Assembly (NCBI RefSeq): GCF_051195235.1
Contig: NZ_JBNFZM010000001.1
Span: 806,001-870,000, forward strand
Reading direction: 5' to 3'
From: Tateyamaria sp947503385
GTDB taxonomy: Bacteria > Pseudomonadota > Alphaproteobacteria > Rhodobacterales > Rhodobacteraceae
DNA: 64,000 bases
The position numbers and the translations under genes are program-made. This document shows positions 36,155 to 46,120 of the stretch, piece by piece (within the stretch, counting starts at the first letter, position 1; each line of letters starts with the position of its first letter). The notes beneath the pieces are model-generated. The model saw only the letters and a list, made by a program, of their open reading frames with translations, made no database searches and was not told the DNA's origin.

Positions 36155-37455
36155 GTGTTGTTGCCCTTGTTTCTATCGGAATCTGCAATCCGCATTCGGT
36201 GCAGGTCCTCGCCCGCGGTGACAGCAAAAGCCACCAGCAGGATGATCATCAATTCGTGCCCGCGATAAAGAGACGTTCCGGTCAGCGATGACACGACGAC
36301 CCCCACCAACAGGGCCAATCCGCCCGCCATCGCAACGGAACGGTTGCGGCGGTAGATTGCCAGCATCCGCGCCGTCGCAACCCAGATGATGGCCAGCATG
36401 GCCAACAGCGCGGCCCATCCCGCAGAGACGAGGATTTCCAACGGAAAGCTGTGGAAGGACCGGCTGGTCGTGGCGCCCGCATCCTGTGTCGCCAGCCGCT
36501 CGTTCAGGAAGGTCGGCGCTTGCCAAAACGCGCGATAGCCCGTGCCCGCAATCGGGTATTCGCGGTAGACCTCTAGCGCGATTTGCCACAGATAGACGCG
36601 CCCGGTCAGGGTTGTGCTTTTGCCGACGGCGCCGAGGATCGCTTCGATCGGGTTGATACCTGCAATGGCCAGCACCACTGGCCCAAATGAGATTGCGGCA
36701 AGCGTCACCAACAGACCGGCGGCAAAGAAAGCGGGCGGCACTCTGTACCAACAAAAGGCAAGCAGCACGCCGGTCATGACCGGCATCAGCAGGACGGATG
36801 TCATCGACAGGGACAGCGCCAGCGCGAACATGTTGCCCAGCAGCGCAAAAATGGACAATTGCCGGAACAGCGGCCCAACCTCGTGACGGTACATCATAAG
36901 AATGGTGAGGATCGCGGTGGCGGCGAACAGGGCGCGCAGACCCAACATGTTCTTGCCTGAAAACAGTCCCGCGAGCCCGCCGATCCGGGTGTAGACCGGC
37001 CACGGAAAAATACCCGTGGCCCAATGCAGGATCGACAGGGCGACACCGATGGACAGCACTACCGCCAGCGCCTTGAGGATCACGGTCATGGAATACCGCC
37101 AACCCAAATACATGCCCATCACCATAGTCATCGTCAGCTGGAGGCTGGCCACAAGGCTATAAGGTTTGGTGAGCGACCACGACACCGACGCGATGCAGAT
37201 GGCCGGGTAGATGAGAATGACCCAATTGCGCCTGACAACGGGCAGGAACTGCGGCAGCACGATGCCGATCCTCAGCATCGTTAACGCATAGCACACCATC
37301 CATAGCGGCGATTGCAGGAACCTGACCTGAATCAGCATGTCCGCACTGAGCAGGATGATGAGCGACAGCAATGTCGCGTCCACGACCGCCCAGAACAGGT
37401 AATTCGGTGTCGCCTGTGCCTTGGGCTCTGCATATGTGCTGTCGGCCACACTCAT
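36151..37455 (-). CDS. Wzy/ExoQ-like O-antigen ligase-family polymerase
   Basis: 434 residues, about 10-12 membrane helices. The large periplasmic loop has 'GLFSGKNMLGLRALFA', 'LTGRVYLWQIALEVYREYPI' and 'RSFHSFPLEILVSAGW', characteristic of the Wzy_C/ligase superfamily. It polymerises repeat units in the periplasm. The start at 37455 was chosen over an upstream frame that lies inside the acyltransferase gene. Confidence 0.85.
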   Translation of the reverse strand: MSVADSTYAEPKAQATPNYLFWAVVDATLLSLIILLSADMLIQVRFLQSPLWMVCYALTMLRIGIVLPQFLPVVRRNWVILIYPAICIASVSWSLTKPYSLVASLQLTMTMVMGMYLGWRYSMTVILKALAVVLSIGVALSILHWATGIFPWPVYTRIGGLAGLFSGKNMLGLRALFAATAILTILMMYRHEVGPLFRQLSIFALLGNMFALALSLSMTSVLLMPVMTGVLLAFCWYRVPPAFFAAGLLVTLAAISFGPVVLAIAGINPIEAILGAVGKSTTLTGRVYLWQIALEVYREYPIAGTGYRAFWQAPTFLNERLATQDAGATTSRSFHSFPLEILVSAGWAALLAMLAIIWVATARMLAIYRRNRSVAMAGGLALLVGVVVSSLTGTSLYRGHELMIILLVAFAVTAGEDLHRMRIADSDRNKGNNT

Positions 37456-37465
37456 CGCGTCACGC

Positions 37466-39433
37466 TCATCCGCCCGTCTCAATCGGCGATGGCGCGGCAA
37501 GCCACCCGGCGTCTGCGGCGCGGCTGCCGAACAGTGCGGCTCCGGCCAGTGACCAATGCAGCCCGTCATACATCGTCTTGAGCCCGTCTTGGGTGATCAG
37601 GGTACAGCTGATGTCGCTCTGGCACACCAGATCGCGTCGGGACAGGTATTGCGCGCCGGCGGCTTCTGCGATGTCTCGGATGACTGTGTTTTGAACCCGC
37701 GACCGGTCGTCCTCGTATTTCGGAGCGAGGGCATTCAGGTTTTCGAGTGCAGCGCGGTCACCAGATTTGATCAAAAACCAGTCGAACAGCGGTTGCGCGC
37801 CACCTGCGTTGAACTTGGCGGTGTTGCCCAGCACAATAACGTCCTTGCCCTGGCCGCCGACGGACTCGAGCATCGCGGTCAGGGCGCGCCGGTATTCGCG
37901 GTAATAGTTCGGCGCGATCATTATCACGTCTGCAGCCGCAAAGTTTGGCGTGCCGACCAGCGTTACAAGGTCTTCATCCAATGACTTGCGATGCAGGTTG
38001 AAGCGGGCAAATTCGTAGTTTGGAAACCGTTCGGCATTCAGCGTCAGCGCGTTGTAGACGTCCTTGGACAGACTGTCGCCCACGATCAGGACCTTGCGGG
38101 TATCAGCGCCTTCGAACCACAGTTTTGTGGTTCCGGAAACGGATGGGCGTTGTGCGTTCCACGGCCCGATATCTTCTTCCGGGAAACGAGCATCAATCAA
38201 GCCCCAGCTGGCCTGCGCCAGCACGGAATTATCGATCTCGTTTGGTCCGTAGAGTTCGGCCAGTGCCTGCGCCCGGCCCGATGACGCGCCCATGTCCGAC
38301 AGGCTTAGCGCGGTGATGCCCGCCACCGGAAGCACTGCTGCCAGCGTCGCGGCGGCAAAGGGGCGGGGACCCACGCGAAAGCGGAACGGCTTTTCCACCA
38401 AATGATACCCCGCAACCGACAGCGCCAAGGTCATCGCTAGCCACAGCGCCATCTCAAGCGGGCCGGGAGCGCCGACCGACATGACCCGCCCAAAGGCAAA
38501 TACGGGGAAATGCCAAAGGTATAGCGAATAGGACAGCTTGCCGATCCATACCATCGGTCCCGTGGACAGCAGCCGGGTCACAGGCTCGCGTGGATCGGCG
38601 CACCAGATCAGACCGCATGTGGCAAGGATGACGGGCAGCGTGTCGATGCCGGGATGCCGCATCTCGACCAGATCCTGGCTGAAGAACGCCCAGAGCAGGA
38701 CCACCAACGACACCGCAGGAACAAAACGAAACAGGCCGCCTTGCCCGCGCGCCGCGTGGTGCCGGGAGATCACGGCCAACAGCGCGCCTGCCAACATCTC
38801 CCACGCGCGGCTTGTCGGCGCATAAAACGAAAACGCGGGGTGTAGCACGGTTGTGATCGCAGCCACGACAAGGCCAATCCCAGTCAGCGCGGCAACGATC
38901 CACATCACGCGCGACAGGGTAAAATGGCGCAGCAAAAGGATCAGGAGCGGTGGGAAGATCAGGTAAAACTGCTCTTCAATGGCGAGGCTCCAGGTGTGGA
39001 GAAAAGGCTGCAACAGGCCGGATTGCGCGCCATATTCGCTCAACTCGAAGAACCAGAAAATGTTGCTGACAAAGGCGAGGGCGGCGACCAGCGACAGCGA
39101 AAAACGCTCAAGCTCGCTCGGCAGCAGCAGCGCCCATGCCGCAGGCAAACTGGCCAGCATGACCAGTAGCAGCGGCGGCAGGATGCGGCGTGCGCGCCGC
39201 CAGTAGAATTGCGCGATACTGATGCGCCCGGTGCTCCGAAACTCATCCACGAGGATGCCGGTGATCAGAAAACCTGACAGTACGAAAAACAGGTCAACAC
39301 CAAGAAATCCACCGGCCATCAGGGGGCTATCACCCCCCCAATCAATCTTGAGGTGGTAGACAATCACCGCGCCCACGGCGATTGCGCGCATCCCGTCGAT
39401 TTCGGGGCGATAAGTCACGGGGGCATGGGTCAC
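37466..39433 (-). CDS. OafA-type acyltransferase with SGNH domain
   Basis: 655 residues. N-terminal acyltransferase-3 domain (about 1-350, 'YRPEIDGMRAIAVGAVIVYH' and 'FLGVDLFFVLSGFLITGIL') with about ten helices, then a periplasmic SGNH-like domain with 'KVLIVGDSLSKDVYN' and 'DGLHWSLAG'. Such two-domain enzymes O-acetylate surface sugars. The frame begins at a GTG (39433); a second GTG at 39418 would give the common start 'MTYRPEIDGMRA'. It precedes the polymerase by 10 bp. Confidence 0.85.
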   Translation of the reverse strand: MTHAPVTYRPEIDGMRAIAVGAVIVYHLKIDWGGDSPLMAGGFLGVDLFFVLSGFLITGILVDEFRSTGRISIAQFYWRRARRILPPLLLVMLASLPAAWALLLPSELERFSLSLVAALAFVSNIFWFFELSEYGAQSGLLQPFLHTWSLAIEEQFYLIFPPLLILLLRHFTLSRVMWIVAALTGIGLVVAAITTVLHPAFSFYAPTSRAWEMLAGALLAVISRHHAARGQGGLFRFVPAVSLVVLLWAFFSQDLVEMRHPGIDTLPVILATCGLIWCADPREPVTRLLSTGPMVWIGKLSYSLYLWHFPVFAFGRVMSVGAPGPLEMALWLAMTLALSVAGYHLVEKPFRFRVGPRPFAAATLAAVLPVAGITALSLSDMGASSGRAQALAELYGPNEIDNSVLAQASWGLIDARFPEEDIGPWNAQRPSVSGTTKLWFEGADTRKVLIVGDSLSKDVYNALTLNAERFPNYEFARFNLHRKSLDEDLVTLVGTPNFAAADVIMIAPNYYREYRRALTAMLESVGGQGKDVIVLGNTAKFNAGGAQPLFDWFLIKSGDRAALENLNALAPKYEDDRSRVQNTVIRDIAEAAGAQYLSRRDLVCQSDISCTLITQDGLKTMYDGLHWSLAGAALFGSRAADAGWLAAPSPIETGG

Positions 39434-39569
39434 AGGCGGTCGATATCCGATGGATCACGTCGCCGGGACCTTACCGTGCCGCCGGTTACAGGGCCATTGA
39501 GAAAACACCGTTGGTTCATTCTGATGCTGCCTGTTGTGCACATGCCAATTCACTGGGCACAGAGGACCG

Positions 39570-40646
39570 TCAGGCCGCACCCCGTGCGGTGCGTCCGCCG
39601 GGGCGCATTCGCAGTATGGCCCGTTGTGCACCCAGTTCGATCCAGCGTTCGGTCAATGCGGAGAGGGCGAAAGTCAGTCCAAACACCAACGCCGCCTTTG
39701 CCCAGACGGGCACAGGCCCGTCATCCGCAAGTGCTGCGACGGCAGCGACCACAGGCATGTGCAGCAGGTAGATGCTGAACGAAACCTTACCCAGCCAGCG
39801 CCAGATCTTGCCTGCAAACAGCCGCAAGGCCCCAAAGTTGAGCAGGCCGAGGAGCAGCAGCAAGAGCGGGTAGCCGCCACTGATCGGCCCGACAAAGACA
39901 AAGGTGGAAGGGATACCCAAAGCGTGACGAATACCGGGCGGCGTGAACAAGCCCGCAATCAGGATCAGCGCTGACAGCCCCAGCACAATGGGCGTCCGCG
40001 CGTTGGCGCGTTTCATAAATGCAGGCTTGGTCGACAGATGTCCGAGAAGTGTCCCGAACAGAAAGAAATGTAGCCAGAATGCCAGCGTATAGGTGTTCGC
40101 CAAACCTTTGCCGAGACCGGAGGTCAGATAGATGGCGGCAACAATTACGCCCTGTATGATCAGCAAACCGACAAACATGGCACCCAGACGTCCACGCGCG
40201 GCGGCGTACCAGATGGCGACAAAAACCACGTAGAACTGGATTTCGACGGGGATCGACCACAGCACACCCGTGCCGTAGATCAGCGCTGCGGCGCGGAACA
40301 CGTCACCCGCGCCTTCCTGCATGTAGGGTGATGTGCCAAAGCCGAACAGCAGAACCGCGCCCAAAGCGAGCACCGCATAATATAGCGGTAACACGCGCGC
40401 GGCCCGGCGCCATATGTAGTCTACGAGGTTGGCATGAGTCAGGGGTTTTCCCAGATACAGTCGCCCCATGAGCAGACCGCTGAGGCCATAGAACAGGCCG
40501 ACGCCCATCTGCCCAAAGCCGCGACCAAGCTCGGCAGGCAGGAAACCTGCATTTGCACAGTGAGAAATCACGACGATAATCGCGGCCAACCCGCGCAACC
40601 CGTCTAGGGTCGGCAGATGCGTGCGGCGGTCAGACAGGTCCGGCAT
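39570..40646 (-). CDS. Membrane acyltransferase (acyltransferase-3 family)
   Basis: 358 residues, about ten helices. It begins 'LPTLDGLRGLAAIIVVISHC' and has 'GQMGVGLFYGLSGLLMGRLY' and 'VSFSIYLLHMPVV'. No SGNH domain. It likely transfers acetyl or succinyl groups to the EPS (ExoZ/ExoH-like role). 136 bp from the next acyltransferase on the same strand. Confidence 0.83.
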   Translation of the reverse strand: MPDLSDRRTHLPTLDGLRGLAAIIVVISHCANAGFLPAELGRGFGQMGVGLFYGLSGLLMGRLYLGKPLTHANLVDYIWRRAARVLPLYYAVLALGAVLLFGFGTSPYMQEGAGDVFRAAALIYGTGVLWSIPVEIQFYVVFVAIWYAAARGRLGAMFVGLLIIQGVIVAAIYLTSGLGKGLANTYTLAFWLHFFLFGTLLGHLSTKPAFMKRANARTPIVLGLSALILIAGLFTPPGIRHALGIPSTFVFVGPISGGYPLLLLLLGLLNFGALRLFAGKIWRWLGKVSFSIYLLHMPVVAAVAALADDGPVPVWAKAALVFGLTFALSALTERWIELGAQRAILRMRPGGRTARGAA

Positions 40647-40720
40647 TGCTCATTCAGTCCGATCGTGCGGCCGCTCAGAGAATGGCAGCACCCTTGTCAG
40701 AATACTGCAGGCCGGAAAAG

Positions 40721-40753
40721 AAAAATCCCCTTCCCACCGGAGCGGAAAGGGGA
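40721..40753 (-). terminator. Rho-independent terminator of the small RTX gene
   Basis: On the minus strand a 10-bp stem (TCCCCTTTCC / GGGAAGGGGA, one wobble) with an 8-nt loop is followed by TTTTTCTTTTCC. It lies 32 bp after the stop of the 184-residue RTX gene. Confidence 0.8.
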
Positions 40754-40784
40754 CCTGATTTCAAGTCTGAAAGACGTTGAACGC

Positions 40785-41339
40785 TTAGGCGATGTCGAAC
40801 ACGCCAAACAGTTCCATCACTTCTTCCATGTCGACGCCTTGGAAGATGATGGTGCCGCCTGTGCTCATATCGACGATGGTACCGCCAGCAAACTCGCGGA
40901 AACCGTCAGCTTCGATGCCGCCGTTCAGGCGGATTGTGTCGCCTTCGGACGCATCAAAGTCGAGGATCTTGTCTTTGCCGGTGCTTTCCGCGTCAAACAC
41001 GAATGTGTCCGCGCCTTCACCGCCGGTCAGACGGTTGTTGCCGGGGCCGCCGGTCAGAACGTCGTCACCTGCGCCACCGCCCAGTTTGTCGTTGCCAAGA
41101 CCACCGTTGATGATGTCGTCACCGCCACCACCTGCGATTTTGTCGTCGCCGGCACCGCCTGCAAGACGGTCGTCACCCACGCCGCCTTTCATGTCGTCGT
41201 CGCCGCCGCCGCCTTTGATAAAGTCGTCGCCGCCAGCGCCGTTGACGATGTCATCACCGCCAGCACCGTTGATTGTGTTGTCGCCGTTGTCAGTTTCGAT
41301 GACACCGCCGTCATTTCCGTTGGGAGATACAAAAGACAT
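40785..41339 (-). CDS. Small RTX-repeat-only calcium-binding protein
   Basis: 184 residues. Residues about 18-115 are contiguous RTX nonapeptides (GGAGDDxxxGGxGDD), followed by an 'ADTFVFDAEST' cap and a short C-terminal segment of about 60 residues, the usual place of a type I secretion signal. No Sec signal or other domain. The gene is free-standing with its own terminator and a long AT-rich upstream region. Probably a secreted calcium-binding matrix protein. Confidence 0.82.
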   Translation of the reverse strand: MSFVSPNGNDGGVIETDNGDNTINGAGGDDIVNGAGGDDFIKGGGGDDDMKGGVGDDRLAGGAGDDKIAGGGGDDIINGGLGNDKLGGGAGDDVLTGGPGNNRLTGGEGADTFVFDAESTGKDKILDFDASEGDTIRLNGGIEADGFREFAGGTIVDMSTGGTIIFQGVDMEEVMELFGVFDIA

Positions 41340-41814
41340 TTTTTTAACCTTATGTCATGGTGGCACGCTTCCGCGCACCGTTTTTACATTTCAGGGAATT
41401 TCATGCGGAATCGTCCGCGCTACACACCCCACCCAGATTGCAGCTAACTTGTGGCAAAATTTCGCCTAATGTCAACGATTCGAGACGCAAGTTTTAGCTA
41501 AATTTGAATTCTTGGTCAGATTATGGCCACCTTGTGGCCGCATTTTGGTAAGTCTCGAAAGGCGATCTGAGTAAACATCTCGTAAAAATTGAATTATTAA
41601 GATTTTTTCTATTCGGGCGAGAATCTCCTTATTTTCAGGTTATTGTTTACATCTTAGCACCGATCTCGGCATCAATCCACCTTAGAAACAGCGGTAGCAA
41701 GCCGCTGATTCGTCGCAGTGCCTGCGCAGAATAGCCGATTATTGCAACTGTAAATAGTGCTGTCAGCGACGCGGAGCCGAACCGTAGGCGGAAATCCGGT
41801 CTGTCGACGGGGCC
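41340..41814. other. Intergenic region upstream of the small RTX gene
   Basis: 475 bp, AT-rich and without a supported gene. On the minus strand a consensus TTGACA (41475-41470) could be the RTX gene's -35, leaving a leader of roughly 100 nt; no good -10 is evident. A short inverted repeat GGCCAC-N3-GTGGCC lies at 41525-41539. An acyltransferase gene ends at 41815. Confidence 0.55.
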
Positions 41815-42840
41815 TCAGGCGCGGGCTGCTCCGGCGCGCGCCTTGAACCAGGCCATGAGCGGCTTTTCGACCAAAACGTGCACAAAACATCCGATGATGG
41901 TCACCAATCCGACGATCAGCGTCAGCATCGCCAACGGTGGTATGACCTCGTGAATGCCTGCACGTTTGAGAAACACCGCCAGAATGTTCATGGCCGGCAG
42001 GTGCACCAGATAGATGGAATATGACGCGTCGCCCAAAAAGGTGAGCAAACGCGGTGCCGGTAGTTCGCCCCGCGTCAGGCCAACCATCATCAACGCAGCT
42101 CCCAATCCGTATATGAGCGGCAGCGGTCCACGTGGGAATGGCACCTGTCCAACAGTTTCAGCGACACCAGTGCCAAGGAACAGCACCAGCCCGCCCCAGA
42201 ACAGCGCTCGCGCTGTTCCCGGATCCACACGATCGTACAGAAGTGCGGTGGCAATCCCCAGCGCAAACAAAATGTTATGCGGCTTGAGCACAAAGGAAAC
42301 AGGATGCGCCAGATCCCCGTAAAATGGCAGAGCCGCGACACAGGCCAGCATCCATATAGCAAACAGACTCGCGCCGATCCGGACCCGCCACAACAGTGTC
42401 GCAAAGACAAAGTAGAACAGCATCTCGTGTTGCAGTGTCCATGCCACGGCCATGATTGGGCCGTCTTCTGTGGGCCACAGCAGATACGAGGCGAGAATGG
42501 ATGCCGGTTCGCGGGCGTGATCGGGGCCGCGTCCGGGCGACGCCAGATAGATGGCGACCAGAAATGTCAGCACCATCCAGTAGATCGGGTAGATCCGCAC
42601 GACACGTTTATAGAGAAACAGTCCGACCCGTTCGGGCCGCCCGAAATCCTGCCGGTGCACCAGCATCATGATAAAGCCCGACAGTACGAAAAAGAACTCG
42701 ACGCCGGCATAGCCAAAGTTGAACACGGCACCCGCGCCCGAGCCGTCGTAGAAATTTTTTGGCAGCAAGAACAGATTGGCGTGGAAGATCGCCACCATGA
42801 TCGCCGCCACGGCGCGACCGCTTTGCAGTCCTGTCAGCAT
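41815..42840 (-). CDS. Membrane acyltransferase (acyltransferase-3 family)
   Basis: 341 residues, about ten helices. It begins 'MLTGLQSGRAVAAIMVAIFH' and has 'GYAGVEFFFVLSGFIMMLVH' and 'DASYSIYLVHLPAMNILA'. It resembles ExoZ-like acetyltransferases of succinoglycan loci. It starts 15 bp after another acyltransferase, so the two are co-transcribed. Confidence 0.84.
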   Translation of the reverse strand: MLTGLQSGRAVAAIMVAIFHANLFLLPKNFYDGSGAGAVFNFGYAGVEFFFVLSGFIMMLVHRQDFGRPERVGLFLYKRVVRIYPIYWMVLTFLVAIYLASPGRGPDHAREPASILASYLLWPTEDGPIMAVAWTLQHEMLFYFVFATLLWRVRIGASLFAIWMLACVAALPFYGDLAHPVSFVLKPHNILFALGIATALLYDRVDPGTARALFWGGLVLFLGTGVAETVGQVPFPRGPLPLIYGLGAALMMVGLTRGELPAPRLLTFLGDASYSIYLVHLPAMNILAVFLKRAGIHEVIPPLAMLTLIVGLVTIIGCFVHVLVEKPLMAWFKARAGAARA

Positions 42841-42855
42841 GTCATGTCCACCCCA

Positions 42856-43953
42856 TCACTGTCCGGTCTGCACCTTGCCGGGACGTCGTGTCAGCCCGGC
42901 GGTCAGCCGTTTCTGTAGCGGACGTTCCATACTGTTGAACAGCCAAAGCCCAAGAACCGATGACGCTGTCAGGCACAGAATGACAAAACCGCCTGCGCCC
43001 GCAATGTTATCGACCAGCGGTAGACGGTTCCAGAAGGCAGCAAAGATCTGGATCACAAAGAAATGGAACAGATAGATCGCATAGCTGGCGTCGCCCAAAC
43101 GCTCCAGCAGTGGCATATCGGGCAGATAACGTTCAAGGCACACGCCGCCCCAGACGATCAGCGCCCCTGCCAACCCAAAGGTCAGCGGGCGCCCCCAAGA
43201 GGTCTGGTCCGGCACCGCCAGCGGCGTCAGAAACACCAGTGCCAGAAGCCCCGCGATGATCAGCGCCACACCTGTCCAAAGACCTGACACGCCGCGGCGC
43301 CAAACCTCAGCGATCAGGCAGCCGGCAAGGAATTCCAGCAATAAAGGGCTGGTATAGGCTTGCATTGCAGCGGTCTCCGGCGACATCAGCCAGCCCAACC
43401 CGACCAATGACAGCAGCGCGGCGGCAAGCGCGATCAGCCGCCATTGATGCGTCACCAACAGGGTCAGGGCGAACAGCGCATAAAAGAACATCTCGAACAG
43501 CAGCGTCCAGCCCGGCACCAGCACAGGCCAGAAAGTATCGGGGAATGTTGGGCTCCAATGTGGGACAAACAGCAGGGACTGGATCACGTGCGCAGGTGTA
43601 ATCACGATCCAGCCGACACCCAGCACCAGCATCAGCGCCACCCAGCACAGCGTTGCCACCCAATAGGGCGGGATTACACGAATGGCGCGGCGCAACAGGA
43701 ATTGCCCCGGCGCACGGGGCGCGTCGCAGCCGATGCTCCACATGATGAAACCCGAGATGACGAAAAACAGGTCAACACCGCCATGGCCAAGGTGAAAGAT
43801 ACCGATAACCGTCTCTGAAAATACTTCGTCCACACGCTTGCTCGCGTGGTATGCCACAACGGACAGGGCCGCGACGGCTCGCAGATACTGGATCGACCTG
43901 ACACGGCTTTGCCGCGCGTTTGGGACGGTCCCAGAGGGTGAAGATGTACTCAT
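42856..43953 (-). CDS. Membrane acyltransferase (acyltransferase-3 family)
   Basis: 365 residues from the ATG at 43953; an upstream in-frame extension overlaps the divergent GH16 gene and was rejected. It has 'SIQYLRAVAALSVVAYHASK', 'GHGGVDLFFVISGFIMWSIG' and 'DASYAIYLFHFFVIQIF'. Its close spacing with the following acyltransferase suggests a pair adding acyl groups to two positions. Confidence 0.84.
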   Translation of the reverse strand: MSTSSPSGTVPNARQSRVRSIQYLRAVAALSVVAYHASKRVDEVFSETVIGIFHLGHGGVDLFFVISGFIMWSIGCDAPRAPGQFLLRRAIRVIPPYWVATLCWVALMLVLGVGWIVITPAHVIQSLLFVPHWSPTFPDTFWPVLVPGWTLLFEMFFYALFALTLLVTHQWRLIALAAALLSLVGLGWLMSPETAAMQAYTSPLLLEFLAGCLIAEVWRRGVSGLWTGVALIIAGLLALVFLTPLAVPDQTSWGRPLTFGLAGALIVWGGVCLERYLPDMPLLERLGDASYAIYLFHFFVIQIFAAFWNRLPLVDNIAGAGGFVILCLTASSVLGLWLFNSMERPLQKRLTAGLTRRPGKVQTGQ

Positions 43954-44064
43954 CAGCTCAGTCTTTTCACGTGGTCGGCCTGGCGACCCGTCCCGCATAT
44001 ACCTCTTGTGGCGGCAATGCCCAGTGTCCAAATTGAACGGACAGGAGTCTAATCGGAGACTGCC

Positions 44065-46089
44065 ATGAATCATCGCACCACTAAAGCAGCCGCATGGTTG
44101 ATCGCCCTTGTGACCTGCGCGCCGGTCGTGTCTGCCCAATCGTCAGGCATTCCAGACCGCGACGCCATGGTCCCAATTCTGAACGAAGAATTCGCAAACG
44201 GTCTGAACCGGTATGATGGGCGCACCGGGGTGTGGTCGACGCAGAGCCCACGTGGCGGTCTTATGACAAATGCGCAGGAAACGGTGTTTCTGGACCCAAT
44301 GTTGCCGGATGTGCCGTGGTCGTCGGTTGCGCCGACACTCAACGTCACACCCGATGGGCTGTCGGTCCGAACCGTCCCACTGACCGACGCACAGCTTGGT
44401 CCGATCCGCGCGCACATGCGCGCGACCAATCAGGGCAAAAGGGCGGCGCAGGTACGCTATGCCACAGGGCGGATCACGACGGTCGAAACCTGGTCACAAG
44501 TCTACGGCTGGTTCGAGATCGACGCACAAATTCCGCGAGGTAAGGGCCGGTGGCCCGCGTTTTGGCTCAACTTTGCCGGACCAGGTTGGCCCCCCGAGAT
44601 CGATATCTTCGAGGCCTATGGCGCAGGCATCGCGGAACCTACGCCAAAGGACGGGCGGTTCAACACGGCTGTTCTGTTTGACCGCCTCGACGAAGACAAA
44701 CGGCCCGTTCACAACGTGGATGTCATCAACGACTTTGACCCCGATCCCGAACGGAGCAAACCCAAGATCAAGGTGCGGGGTGGGCGCAACATCTACACGC
44801 TTGCGCGCCACCATTTCGAAGATCAACTCGAAGCGGACATCTATGGGCGCGTGAACACCTTCGCCGCGCACTGGACGCCGGGCGAAATCGTCTTTTACTT
44901 CGGCCCAGACCGCAATTCCCTGCGGGAGATTTATCGGACGCCGACGCCCGAGGATGCGCATGATCCAATGTACATCCTTGCCAATGACCAGTTCACGGCA
45001 CGTGGCGGCATCTGGCCAGCCGATGCAGACCTGGACGCAGTCCTTGATCCCGAAAACGATCTGCTGATCCGAGCGATCCGGGCTTGGGCGATGCCGCCAG
45101 AGCTGACGTTTGACATGGCACAGGGCGACAATCCCTATGATGACCGCCGCAGTATCATCCGCGATACGCAAGGCGATGATATCATCGCACCGGGGGCCGG
45201 GTTCGACATCATCACACTGTCTGGTGGGGCAGATGAAATCCGGCTCAGCCGTGGACGCGAGGGCACTGTGGTCCGGGGCTTTGGCCCGGACGACCGTATC
45301 GTGCTCGAAGGGTTCCAGTTCTTTGACAGTGCTGACGCGCATGACCGTTTGACCCAAGTGGGCGACGATGTCTGGCTGTCCAGCGGGTCCGATCCGTATT
45401 GGCCGCAAAGCATCATCCTGCGCGACCAGCAGGTTGCCGACATAGGCAAAGAGCAGATTGTGTCGCGCTGGCCTGTTGGCCGAAATGTCTGGGCCACCCG
45501 TGCCGACGTTCCGAACCGGTCCGTGTCGGACGAAGATGCCGATGGGCTGCTGACAGCAGGTATCGCTGGCGGATGGCTCAACGACCGGGCACGAGAAACG
45601 CGGCTGGTGGGCGGGCCGGGGCCGGAACGGTATTTGGTGTCACATCCCCACACGCGCATCGAAGAACCGGCATCCGGTGATATTGACACACTGATCCTTT
45701 GGGGCCGTCGTGGGCTGCCACCTCATGTGGAACGCGGCATTTTGCGCGGCGAGTTTGGCAGACTGCTGGGAACGCCCGGGGATGACAGACTCGAGGCCGA
45801 AGGCCATGGAGGGCAGTTGTCTGGTGGCGCGGGTGATGATCTGTTTGTTATCGCGGAAAAGGCGTCCCGAATTACGGTGCGGATCGACAATGCGCCGGGC
45901 CATGATCGACTCCGGGGTTACAATCAAAGCCACGATTTGCTTATCGCGCCAACTCTGCGCGCCCGGGGCGACGATTGGGTGTGGCAACAGGTCGACGAGG
46001 GAATTCTGATAACCTTCAATGCGGATCAGTCACTTTTGATCGAAGGGGCGGACATGGCTGCGCGCGGCACGGGCCTGCAAAGCCCTTAA
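44065..46089 (+). CDS. Secreted GH16 glycanase with degenerate RTX-like C-terminus
   Basis: 674 residues. Sec signal peptide 1-24 (ends VVSAQ). GH16 beta-jellyroll about 35-350 with the catalytic ExDxxE motif EIDIFE (E178, D180, E183). The C-terminal half holds two degenerate RTX-like calcium-roll blocks (about 365-415, 'DTQGDDIIAPGAGFDIITLS', and about 570-600, 'LGTPGDDRLEAEG ... SGGAGDDLFV'). ExoK and ExsH in rhizobia are GH16 enzymes that trim succinoglycan, so an EPS-processing role is likely. The combination of Sec signal and RTX tail is unusual. Confidence 0.85.
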   Translation: MNHRTTKAAAWLIALVTCAPVVSAQSSGIPDRDAMVPILNEEFANGLNRYDGRTGVWSTQSPRGGLMTNAQETVFLDPMLPDVPWSSVAPTLNVTPDGLSVRTVPLTDAQLGPIRAHMRATNQGKRAAQVRYATGRITTVETWSQVYGWFEIDAQIPRGKGRWPAFWLNFAGPGWPPEIDIFEAYGAGIAEPTPKDGRFNTAVLFDRLDEDKRPVHNVDVINDFDPDPERSKPKIKVRGGRNIYTLARHHFEDQLEADIYGRVNTFAAHWTPGEIVFYFGPDRNSLREIYRTPTPEDAHDPMYILANDQFTARGGIWPADADLDAVLDPENDLLIRAIRAWAMPPELTFDMAQGDNPYDDRRSIIRDTQGDDIIAPGAGFDIITLSGGADEIRLSRGREGTVVRGFGPDDRIVLEGFQFFDSADAHDRLTQVGDDVWLSSGSDPYWPQSIILRDQQVADIGKEQIVSRWPVGRNVWATRADVPNRSVSDEDADGLLTAGIAGGWLNDRARETRLVGGPGPERYLVSHPHTRIEEPASGDIDTLILWGRRGLPPHVERGILRGEFGRLLGTPGDDRLEAEGHGGQLSGGAGDDLFVIAEKASRITVRIDNAPGHDRLRGYNQSHDLLIAPTLRARGDDWVWQQVDEGILITFNADQSLLIEGADMAARGTGLQSP

Positions 46090-46120
46090 GCCGCGCGCAA
46101 CAATGTTAAGCGTTCGTCCG

